From CAYJRR01 sp964372275 [NCBI: uncultured bacterium] (GTDB lineage: Bacteria > CAYJRR01), in the NCBI GenBank assembly GCA_964372275.1, contig CAYJRR010000028.1, forward strand, positions 1-12,564: a stretch of DNA of 12,564 bases, given 5' to 3'. Positions 1-6,767 of this stretch are shown here, one piece after another (positions within the stretch are counted from its first letter, which is position 1; each line of letters begins with the position of its first letter). Below the pieces are notes generated by a model. It searched no databases. It had not been told where the DNA came from and saw nothing but the letters and a program-made list of their open reading frames with translations. A program made the position numbers and the translations under genes.

Positions 1-695
1 GGTTTGCTCGGGGCGCGGTGCTCGGTGAAGCCGGCCTCGCGGTGGCGCGCTTCGGGAAGGTGGCTGTCCCAGCAGGCGGTGGAGCAGAAGGTGAGCGCCA
101 GCCGGTTGCGGTTGCAGGTGGAGACGGTGCACTTGTACCAGCTCTGGCCCCAGGCGATCTCCTTCTTGCAGACCGAGCAGCGCATGTAGAAGAGGCGCCC
201 GGCGCCGTCGCCGGCGATCGCGCCCGACTTGGGGGGCGCGCGTTCGGGGAGGTCGCGGTGCAGCGCGAAGTAGCGCGCGACGACCGCCGCCACCTTCTTC
301 ACCTCCTCGAGGTCGGCGTCGGCGAACCCCGACCGGGTGTGGCTCTCGGCGTCGATCACGCCGTAGATCGTCTCGCCGGTCTTGATCAGCACCGCGAGCT
401 GGGCCTTCACGTCGAGGTTGTGCGCGACGTAGCCGGCGGCCTTGGCGACGTCGTCGATCCGTTGGTCGGCTCGCTGCGAGAGGGCCTGTCCACAGACCCC
501 CTTTCCCAGTGGAAGCCGCATCTGCTCGGTTGGCCTCCCGATGAACGACCGCAGGACGAGCTCGTTCCCCTCGACCGCGTAGACGCCGGTCCAGTCGAAA
601 CGGGGGCGGTCCTTGAGATAGGCGACCGCCAGCCCGTACGCCTTCTCCCGCGAGTTGGCGCCGACCAGCTTCTGCTCGAACTCTTCGTAGGTCAC
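1..695 (-). CDS. GAF-domain protein with C-terminal Cys/His (zinc-finger-like) tail, 3' end outside window
   Basis: This gene runs leftward out of the window, and 231 codons are visible. I place the start at the GTG at 695-693 because GAGGAG lies 10 bases upstream and no good ATG is near. Residues about 15-150 form a GAF domain of the free-methionine-(R)-sulfoxide-reductase (YebR/fRMsr) style: GKGVCGQAL at 64-72 and YGVIDAES at 111-118. The Cys of GVCG (C68) is kept, but where fRMsr has the catalytic HIACD segment this protein reads YVAHNLD (89-95) with no Cys, so a ligand or redox sensor is likelier than a methionine sulfoxide reductase. Residues 173-226 hold a Cys/His cluster: C173, C176, C189, C194, C204, C208, H212, H218 and H226, enough for one or two zinc sites; I recall similar tails in deltaproteobacterial proteins. 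It starts 18 bases after the kinase stop on the same strand, so the two are probably co-transcribed. The signal sensed is unknown. Confidence 0.85.
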   Translation of the reverse strand, partial: MTYEEFEQKLVGANSREKAYGLAVAYLKDRPRFDWTGVYAVEGNELVLRSFIGRPTEQMRLPLGKGVCGQALSQRADQRIDDVAKAAGYVAHNLDVKAQLAVLIKTGETIYGVIDAESHTRSGFADADLEEVKKVAAVVARYFALHRDLPERAPPKSGAIAGDGAGRLFYMRCSVCKKEIAWGQSWYKCTVSTCNRNRLALTFCSTACWDSHLPEARHREAGFTEHRAPSK

Positions 696-705
696 GGGAC
701 GAACG

Positions 706-711
706 CTCCTC
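706..711 (-). promoter_or_regulatory. Ribosome binding site that fixes the GTG start of the GAF gene
   Basis: GAGGAG on the minus strand begins two bases after the kinase stop codon (716-714) and lies 10 bases before the GTG at 695. It supports GTG initiation and translation of the GAF gene from the kinase message. Confidence 0.6.
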
Positions 712-713
712 TT

Positions 714-2630
714 CTATCGACGCAGCTCGCCGGGGACCTTGGCCCCGTCGGCCGCGGCCAGCAGCCTCTCGTGCTCCGTCTCGAGACGCTTCGCCTCCGC
801 CTCCGACTCGCCGGAGATCCGGATCGCGGCGAGATAGACGGTGCGAAACGCCCGCTTGGCCTCGGCCGTGCTGCCGGCCGGTGGCGTCTTGTCTCCTGGA
901 GCGAAGCCGTACCGTTGTCGGAGGTAGCGGACCGTCCGGTCGGCGTCCGCGGCGCGCGCCTTCGCCGCGCGGAGCCGTTCCTGTCCATCGCGGAACCGGT
1001 CGATCCACCACGCGGCCGGCTTGTCCCCGAATCGCGGTCCGGCGTCGACGCCGTCGAGCCGGGCGCGGGCCGCGGATGCCGCGAGACGGACCGATGGGTC
1101 GCCGTGACGGGAGGCGATCCCGGCGAGCGCTTCCCGCGCGCCGGTGGCGTCCGGCCGGGCGGCGAGGGAGGAGATCGCCTGCCTGGCGACGTCGCCGTCC
1201 GCATCGCCGAGCGCCTGGATCAGCGGCGCCGCCGCAGAGCCCTCCCGGATCCGCCCGAGCGCCCAGGTGGCGCGCGACCGCACGCGCGGATCGGGATCGC
1301 GGAGCGCGAGGTCGGAAAGGAGCGGAAGCGTTTCGGGCAGCGCCAACTTTCCGAAGGTCGCGGCGGCGCGGGCGCGCCGGGCCGGTTCGCTCGACGCGAT
1401 CTCCGCGCGGGCGCGATCCACTTCGCCGGGTGCGGGCAGCAAGGGGTTCACGGAGTCCCCGACGTGGCCCGGCGGGCGATGAACGTCCCTCGCCTCGCGC
1501 GTGGCGCCGATTCCTTCGACGGAGGAGGCGCCCGTCGAGGCGGCCGTGCGGCCATCCCGCTCGCCGTCGCCCGACGTGCGCGCCGCGTCGGCGCGCTCGT
1601 CAGGCGCCGTCGCGCCGCCGTCGCCTCCACGGAACGCCCCCAGCGCGGCCCACAGTCCCCCCATCAGCGCCAGTCCCGACACGAAGTAGATCCACGCCGG
1701 CCGCGCGATGTCGGGCCGGACACGGGTGCGCGGTTCGGGGGCGTGCGCCGGCGCCAGTCCCGCCTGCACGGCCTCGAGGTCCTCGATCAGCTCCTCGTAC
1801 TCCTGGTAGCGGTCGTTCGGCTCCTTCTCCAGGCAGCGCTCGACGATCGCCCGCACCGCCTCCGGGATCGCGGGGTTCAATCGCCGAAGGTCGGGGATCG
1901 GATCCTTGACGTGCTTGATGATCAGCGAGACCGGGTTCTGCGCCTCGTAGGGCGTGAAGCCGGTGATCATGTGGTAGAAGGTCGCTCCCAGCGAATAGAG
2001 ATCGCTGCGGTGGTCGATCGCCTGACCCTGTCCCTGCTCCGGGCTCATGTAGTACGGGGTCCCCATCACGATCCCCGACTGTGTGAGGTGCCCGTCCCCC
2101 TCGGCGATCTTGGCCAGACCGAAGTCGGAGATCTTGACCGTGCCGTCGGCGTCGATCAGGAGGTTGTTCGGCTTGATGTCACGGTGGACGATCCCGGCGC
2201 GGCGCGCCGCGGAGAGCCCCTTCGCCGCCTGCACGATGATGTCGATCGAGTCCTCGACCGGCAGCACCCCCTTGTGTCGGAGCAGGTCGTAGACCGAGAC
2301 CCCTTCCGGGATGTACTCCATCGCGAAGCAGGGATACCCGTCGAACTCGCCCGTCCAGAAGATGCGGATGGCGTTGGCGTGGGCGAGCTTCGCCAGCGCC
2401 TTCGCCTCCTGCTCGAAGCGGCGGACGTTCTGCGGCTCGTCGACCTCGAACAGGATCTTCAGCGCGACGACGCGGTCAAGCAGCCGGTCGACCGCCTTGT
2501 AGACGACCCCCATGCCGCCTTCGCCGAGCTTTTCCTGGATGCGGTAGGGACCGACGTCGACGCCGATCAGCGGAGCCCCCGGTGCCCTCGCGCCCAAGCG
2601 GGTGGGACCCTTCTCCTGCCGGTGCTCCAT
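714..2630 (-). CDS. PknB-type Ser/Thr protein kinase, single-pass membrane, with HEAT repeats
   Basis: A Hanks-type kinase of 638 residues. The catalytic domain (about 29-290) is complete: GEGGMG P-loop at 36-41, VALK lysine K58, helix-C E75, HRDIKPNN at 149-156, DFG at 169-171 and GTPYYMSPE at 190-198. All residues needed for activity are present. A hydrophobic segment at 313-333 should span the inner membrane. After a low-complexity Ala/Gly/Asp/Arg-rich stretch, residues 405-526 read as three to four HEAT repeats (RVRSRATWALGRI is typical), followed by a charged, probably coiled-coil C-terminus (540-638). With one membrane segment the HEAT part should face the periplasm, the place where PASTA repeats sit in PknB. 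I chose the ATG at 2630; the frame stays open to a GTG at 2714, but those 28 extra residues look non-coding. No clear Shine-Dalgarno precedes either start. The GAF gene follows 18 bases downstream. Substrates are unknown. Confidence 0.93.
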   Translation of the reverse strand: MEHRQEKGPTRLGARAPGAPLIGVDVGPYRIQEKLGEGGMGVVYKAVDRLLDRVVALKILFEVDEPQNVRRFEQEAKALAKLAHANAIRIFWTGEFDGYPCFAMEYIPEGVSVYDLLRHKGVLPVEDSIDIIVQAAKGLSAARRAGIVHRDIKPNNLLIDADGTVKISDFGLAKIAEGDGHLTQSGIVMGTPYYMSPEQGQGQAIDHRSDLYSLGATFYHMITGFTPYEAQNPVSLIIKHVKDPIPDLRRLNPAIPEAVRAIVERCLEKEPNDRYQEYEELIEDLEAVQAGLAPAHAPEPRTRVRPDIARPAWIYFVSGLALMGGLWAALGAFRGGDGGATAPDERADAARTSGDGERDGRTAASTGASSVEGIGATREARDVHRPPGHVGDSVNPLLPAPGEVDRARAEIASSEPARRARAAATFGKLALPETLPLLSDLALRDPDPRVRSRATWALGRIREGSAAAPLIQALGDADGDVARQAISSLAARPDATGAREALAGIASRHGDPSVRLAASAARARLDGVDAGPRFGDKPAAWWIDRFRDGQERLRAAKARAADADRTVRYLRQRYGFAPGDKTPPAGSTAEAKRAFRTVYLAAIRISGESEAEAKRLETEHERLLAAADGAKVPGELRR

Positions 2631-2820
2631 CTGGTCGGAGTGTATTACGCGCGGCGGGAGGTGGCTACAGCCAGACTCAGCAGCGGCGTCGTCACACGTC
2701 GGTAAGCGGAGCACTCACTTCGTCGCCGCATCGTTCGGGGCGGCGGATGGCAACCCCGCGTAATGCCACATCGCGGGCGGTGGCCGGGCGAGGCACGGTC
2801 GTTGCCCCTTGATCGCTCGA
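2631..2820. other. Divergent intergenic region between the kinase and M23 peptidase genes
   Basis: This 190-base stretch separates two divergent genes and must hold both promoters if the chosen starts are right. I see no confident sigma-70 boxes. On the minus strand TACACT (RC of 2639-2644) ends nine bases before the kinase ATG, which would give a nearly leaderless message, but it has no good -35 partner. No Shine-Dalgarno precedes either ATG. Confidence 0.5.
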
Positions 2821-3660
2821 ATGAACGCGACGGTCCGGGCGGCGACGATCCTGATCGGTCTTCTGGCGGCGCGCGATCTCTTCGCCGCGCCCCGCGAGGT
2901 GTGCCACACCGACGGCGAGATCACGCTCCACGCCGACCGGTCGATCCACGCGCCGGCGGTCGGATCGTTGCGCGAGGGGGCGCCGGTCGATTACCGCCGG
3001 CTCTCGCGCGACCGGCGGTGGGTCGAGGTTCGGACGCGCGACGGCCGGCGCGGGTGGATCCAACGCAGCTACGTCTGCTACCGCGATGGCGCCCCGCTCC
3101 AACGCGAGCCGGCGGTGACGCCCTGGCCCGGGATCTGCCGCGGGAGGCGCGGCTTCGGCGTGCACATGCATCCGATCGCGCGTCAGCGGCGCTTCCACGA
3201 CGGTCAGGACTACGGCGCGCCGCAGGGGACGCCTCTACGGGCGCCGTTCGCCGGGACGGTCGTCCGCGCTGGGCGGACCCGCGGCTACGGCTACGCCGTG
3301 ACGATCCGCCGCGACAACGCCGACGGATCGGCCGACTTCTTCCTCTTCGGCCACCTGTGTTGCGGCCACCGGTTCCGGTACGGCCGTTCGTCGATCCGGG
3401 TGAAGCCCGGGCAGCACGTCGACGCCGGACAGGTGATCGGGCAGGTCGGGGACACCGGCTACTCGAAAGGCTCGCACCTCCACCTGCTCACGCGCCACGT
3501 GCCCGCCGGCGCCGCCTCGGCCTACCGCAATCCCGCCACCCGCGCCTTCTTTTCCCGCCGCTATGCCGTCGATCCCAACCGGCTGCTGAAGGTCCCCTCC
3601 TGCGGCGGCGAGCGCGTCGCCCGCGCGAAACGCGGCGGCGGGCGCTACCTCCGCCCGTAG
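2821..3660 (+). CDS. Secreted SH3-domain M23 (LytM-type) zinc metallopeptidase
   Basis: A 279-residue exported protein, probably a cell-wall endopeptidase or a peptidoglycan-binding regulator. Residues 1-23 are a Sec signal peptide (hydrophobic ILIGLLA, likely cut after FAA). Residues 28-86 form a bacterial SH3 domain (VGSLREGAPV, WVEVRTRDGRRGWI). Residues 112-222 are a peptidase M23 domain with its zinc ligands intact: H126 and D130 in FHDGQD, and H219/H221 in GSHLHL; H178 sits where the family has the YGHL histidine. This suggests an active enzyme rather than a degenerate EnvC-like activator. Six cysteines (28, 86, 106, 180, 181, 261) suggest disulfides; C28 and C86 bracket the SH3 domain. 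I chose the ATG at 2821; an in-frame TTG at 2809 would add four residues and is the alternative. It diverges from the kinase and ends 138 bases before the nucleotidase gene. Confidence 0.9.
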   Translation: MNATVRAATILIGLLAARDLFAAPREVCHTDGEITLHADRSIHAPAVGSLREGAPVDYRRLSRDRRWVEVRTRDGRRGWIQRSYVCYRDGAPLQREPAVTPWPGICRGRRGFGVHMHPIARQRRFHDGQDYGAPQGTPLRAPFAGTVVRAGRTRGYGYAVTIRRDNADGSADFFLFGHLCCGHRFRYGRSSIRVKPGQHVDAGQVIGQVGDTGYSKGSHLHLLTRHVPAGAASAYRNPATRAFFSRRYAVDPNRLLKVPSCGGERVARAKRGGGRYLRP

Positions 3661-3709
3661 TCCGCGCCGTTGGGACAGGTTGTAACCACCCCCTTCCCGC
3701 AAATCCGCT

Positions 3710-3727
3710 CCGAAAGCCGGTTTTCGG
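3710..3727 (+). terminator. Short hairpin after the M23 gene, possible weak terminator
   Basis: CCGAAA (3710-3715) pairs with TTTCGG (3722-3727) around a six-base loop that can be tightened by one G-U pair. It lies about 50 bases past the M23 stop. There is no clean T-run directly after it, only a T-containing stretch, so intrinsic termination is uncertain. Confidence 0.25.
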
Positions 3728-3737
3728 GCTCTTCCGC

Positions 3738-3765
3738 TTTACCCGATGCCGCGGTGCGTGATAGA
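3738..3765 (+). promoter_or_regulatory. Weak candidate sigma-70-like promoter for the nucleotidase operon
   Basis: TTTACC (3738-3743) and GATAGA (3760-3765) are 16 bases apart and sit 33 bases before the proposed TTG start, in a locally AT-richer patch. Both boxes match consensus poorly. This is the best candidate I see in the 138-base gap, but only a candidate. Confidence 0.2.
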
Positions 3766-3788
3766 AACGCCGCCTCTTTTTTTCGGGT

Positions 3789-3793
3789 GGAGG
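3789..3793 (+). promoter_or_regulatory. Ribosome binding site deciding the TTG start of the nucleotidase
   Basis: GGAGG lies five bases before the TTG at 3799. Starting there places a normal signal peptide and lipobox at the N-terminus, whereas the longer reading from further upstream would bury the signal peptide behind about 43 residues. Confidence 0.6.
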
Positions 3794-3798
3794 CCTGG

Positions 3799-5634
3799 TT
3801 GATCAATCGGATCCGGAGCTCGCTGGCGCTCTCGACGCTGCTTCTCGCGTCGGTGGCGGGCTGCCGGACGATCCAGGGGGCCAATCCCGTCCTCGACGGG
3901 CAGGACGTTCGCCTCACCGTGCTGCACACCTCCGACTTCCACTCCCGCCTGCTTCCCTACGCCTTCTCTCCGGGGCTCACCGACCGGGACCTTGGACTCG
4001 ACACCGACCGGTCGGAGCAGGGCGGGGTGGGCGGCGTCGATCGGCTCGCGTACCTGGTGGCCCGCGAGCGGGCGCGATCGGCGCGGGTGTTCCATGTCGA
4101 CAGCGGCGACTGCTTCCAGGGGGCGCCGATCTTCAACCTCTACCAGGGGGAGCCGGAGATCCGCTCGATGTCGATGCTGGGGATGGACGCGGCGGTCGTC
4201 GGCAACCACGAGTTCGACCAGGGGGCTGCCAACTACGCGGAGCAGATCGAGCGCTGGCGCACCTTCCCCCTCCTCGCGGGGAACTACCTGTTCGAGGATG
4301 AGCGCTTCCCCTGGAACAACACCCTCAATCGCAACGTGCAGCCCTACACCATTCTCAACGTGCAGGGCCTGAAGGTCGGGGTGATCGGGGTGGGGAACCT
4401 CTCGTCGCTCAACAGCCTTCCCGAGCAGGGGAACTCGCTGGGGATCATCGCCACCGAGACGATCGAGACGGTGCAGATGTGGGTGAACGAGCTCAAACCC
4501 CAGGTCGACCTGGTCACGCTGGTGACGCACATCGGTCGTAGCGAGGACGAGGAGATTGCCGAGTCGGTCCGCGGGATCGACATCATCTTCGGCGGGCACC
4601 TGCACATCGTCCTGAACCCGCCGATGCAGGTGACCGACCCCGACGGCCGCACCGTGTTGATCACCCACTCCGGGGCGTTCCTCAAGTACCTCGGCCGGCT
4701 CGACGTGGTGCTGCGCAAGTCGTCCGATACGGAGGAGGCGGCGCGGAACGGATTCGAGGTCGTCTCCCACCGCTATCGCGTCTTCCCGATCGACAGCCTG
4801 GTCGACGATGAGATCTTCCAAGATGCAGAGAAGGATGCGGCGCAGCTCGCCGGGGTCGCGGCCTGGGCGCGGATGCGGGAGATGCTCGAGCCCTACGAGC
4901 GCGGGATCGCCGAGCGGATCGATCTAGACCGCACCGTCGGCTGCCAGCTCGAGGACGCGCTTCCCCGCTTCGGCAGCGGCGGCGGCGACAGCCCGCTCGG
5001 CAACCTGGTCGCCGAGGCGCTGCAGCTCGAGCCTCGGATCCAGACCGACTTCGCGGTGACGAATTCGCCCGGCATTCGGGATGATCTCCGCGGCGTGCAG
5101 CGGAGCGAGCCGGGTCGCGCCTGTTTTGACGCCGATGGCGACCCGATCTACTCCGTCTCGGCGGAGAGCCTGTTCAACGTGCTCCCCTTCGAGAACACGA
5201 TCTCGACGATGTTCCTCTCCGGCCGCGAGGTGCAGGAGCTGCTCGACTACAACGCCGGCCGCTCGGCGGGGCGCGGCTGCCAGAGCCAGCTGCAGGTCTC
5301 GGGAATCACCTTCACCATGGTCTGCCGTGGCGACGAGCACGGAAACTTCGCGCACGCCGATGACGTCGAGATCGGAGGCTCGCCGATCTCGTTCGACGCC
5401 ACCTACGAGATGGCGACCAACGACTACATCGCCGGAGGCGGATCCGGGTTCCAGGTGTTGCGACGGAACACCACCCAGATCAACAGCTTCATCCCGATGC
5501 GGGAGGCGGTGGTCGGGTACCTCCAATCGGTCGGCGTGGTGCCGTGTAACGACGACGACCCGTCGTTGCCGGAATGTCCGGGGAGCGTCGTCGCGGCGGG
5601 CGTGGAGGACGGGCGCATCGTGGCCCAGTTCTAG
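3799..5634 (+). CDS. 5'-nucleotidase / UshA-family metallophosphoesterase lipoprotein
   Basis: A 611-residue lipoprotein predicted to hydrolyse 5'-nucleotides or related phosphoesters outside the inner membrane. The signal peptide ends in the lipobox VAGC (Cys22). The N-terminal calcineurin-like domain (about 37-290) carries the two-metal site: D46 and H48 (SDFH), D104 (DSGD), N136 and H137 (GNHEFD), H244 (THIG), and H267/H269 (GGHLH). The C-terminal 5_nucleotid_C domain (about 390-590) has SPLGNLVAEAL, F464 in LPFEN and Y543 in NDYIA; the last two match the phenylalanines that sandwich the base in E. coli UshA. Two differences stand out: NSPGIR (422-427) replaces the usual NGGGIR-like motif, and S549 in GGGSGF stands where UshA has Asp504, which contacts the ribose. 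The last 30 residues include a Cys-flanked acidic loop. It is first in a block of four plus-strand genes; the next starts one base after its stop. Family and fold are secure; the true substrate is open. Confidence 0.94.
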   Translation: MINRIRSSLALSTLLLASVAGCRTIQGANPVLDGQDVRLTVLHTSDFHSRLLPYAFSPGLTDRDLGLDTDRSEQGGVGGVDRLAYLVARERARSARVFHVDSGDCFQGAPIFNLYQGEPEIRSMSMLGMDAAVVGNHEFDQGAANYAEQIERWRTFPLLAGNYLFEDERFPWNNTLNRNVQPYTILNVQGLKVGVIGVGNLSSLNSLPEQGNSLGIIATETIETVQMWVNELKPQVDLVTLVTHIGRSEDEEIAESVRGIDIIFGGHLHIVLNPPMQVTDPDGRTVLITHSGAFLKYLGRLDVVLRKSSDTEEAARNGFEVVSHRYRVFPIDSLVDDEIFQDAEKDAAQLAGVAAWARMREMLEPYERGIAERIDLDRTVGCQLEDALPRFGSGGGDSPLGNLVAEALQLEPRIQTDFAVTNSPGIRDDLRGVQRSEPGRACFDADGDPIYSVSAESLFNVLPFENTISTMFLSGREVQELLDYNAGRSAGRGCQSQLQVSGITFTMVCRGDEHGNFAHADDVEIGGSPISFDATYEMATNDYIAGGGSGFQVLRRNTTQINSFIPMREAVVGYLQSVGVVPCNDDDPSLPECPGSVVAAGVEDGRIVAQF

Positions 5635-5635
5635 G

Positions 5636-6739
5636 ATGATCACGGGACTCCCACGACGAGCGATCGGAACCGGCGCCGCGATGGCGGTGGGAGCGGCGCT
5701 GTCGGCCGGATGCGAGTCGAAGAAGGGGTTCGACCTCGACCGCACCAGCTCCTTCCGGGTGGAGATCCTCGCCGGCGGCACCGGGTCGGAGCAATCGCCG
5801 ATGCCGTTCGAGTCGACCGGCGCGGAGTTCACGCTGCGCATCACGGCGATCGACGGGCGCGGCGAGACGAAGGAGTCGTTCGCGGGCGAGGTGGAGATCT
5901 CCTCCGAGCCCGGCGACGTCGACGGGGACGACGTCACCTTCGTCGACGGCGTCGCCACCGCGACGGTGACGCTCAACAAGGCGTTCGGTCCGACGCGCAT
6001 CTGGGTCGAGGACCCCGAGACCTACGCCACCGGCGTGACCGACGCCATCTGGTACCGGGGTCCTGCGATCGACGACGTCCAGACCTCGACCACCACCGTC
6101 TCCTCGCCGTTCGAGGGGGAACGGGTCGAGATCGACGACACCACGAACCTGGTCGTCACCTCGGTGGCGCGCGACGGCTTCTACGTCACCGACGTCGACG
6201 TCGCCGGCGGCGCCTTCGCCTCGGTCTTCGCCTACACCTTCGGCGCCCCGCAGGGGCTCGGGATCGGCGACCGGCTGACCAGCCTGTCGGGGCGCGTCTC
6301 GGAGTTTCTCGGATTCACCGAGCTCAACAACCCCTCCTGGGACGCCGAGGGGACGCTGGCCCTGCCGGAGCCGGCGATGCTCACCTGCGCCGAGATCGCC
6401 GACTCCGAGCCGAACCTCTCGATGGAGGCCCGCGAGGCGTCCCTGGTCGCGATCGAGGACGCGACGATCGCGATCTGCTCCTCCTACCCGAACTGCCCCG
6501 ATTTCGACGAATACCGCCAGTGGACGGTGACGCTCGCCGGCGGTTGCGAGATCAACGTCGTCAGCCGCTACACGCTGGGCAACTTCGACCCCGAAGAGAA
6601 CGAAGGCGAAGCGGTCCCGAGGATGAGCGGGACGTTGCGCCACATCCAGTTCGCCGATCCGCAGTGGATCCTGGAGCCCCGCGATGCCGCGGACGTCTGC
6701 TGCCCGACCTGTTCCCCCGCCCTGAACCAAGGTTGCTAG
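5636..6739 (+). CDS. Lipoprotein with Ig-like domain and OB-fold (YhcR-type) module
   Basis: A 367-residue predicted lipoprotein (lipobox LSAGC, Cys26). The ATG at 5636 is separated from the nucleotidase stop by one base (TAGGATG), so translational coupling is likely. Residues about 40-140 look like an invasin- or Ig-like beta-sandwich. Residues about 143-354 look like the OB-fold module found beside extracellular nucleases and in YhcR-type proteins: FYVTD, a GIGDRL turn, and the terminal signature EPRDAADV (347-354), which matches the EPRSA endings in the next gene. It is cysteine-rich for a lipoprotein; the extreme C-terminus (355-367) reads CCPTC followed by a final Cys367, and more Cys pairs lie in the OB region, suggesting disulfide bonding. 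No catalytic residues are evident. A binding or scaffold role beside the nucleotidase is inference. Confidence 0.85.
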   Translation: MITGLPRRAIGTGAAMAVGAALSAGCESKKGFDLDRTSSFRVEILAGGTGSEQSPMPFESTGAEFTLRITAIDGRGETKESFAGEVEISSEPGDVDGDDVTFVDGVATATVTLNKAFGPTRIWVEDPETYATGVTDAIWYRGPAIDDVQTSTTTVSSPFEGERVEIDDTTNLVVTSVARDGFYVTDVDVAGGAFASVFAYTFGAPQGLGIGDRLTSLSGRVSEFLGFTELNNPSWDAEGTLALPEPAMLTCAEIADSEPNLSMEAREASLVAIEDATIAICSSYPNCPDFDEYRQWTVTLAGGCEINVVSRYTLGNFDPEENEGEAVPRMSGTLRHIQFADPQWILEPRDAADVCCPTCSPALNQGC

Positions 6740-6767
6740 AGCCCACGAAGATTCGAAGGAGAGCGTC

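Noticed and set aside
1-695. The GAF protein as an active free-methionine-(R)-sulfoxide reductase
   Set aside because: Only C68 of the family's cysteines is present; the HIACD-type segment is YVAHNLD, so the catalytic Cys is missing.
18-2705. An 895-codon plus-strand open frame opposite the kinase and GAF genes
   Set aside because: Its translation is a low-complexity Arg/Gly/Asp/Leu/Val mixture without domains. The minus strand holds complete kinase and GAF motifs. Long antisense frames are expected at this GC content.
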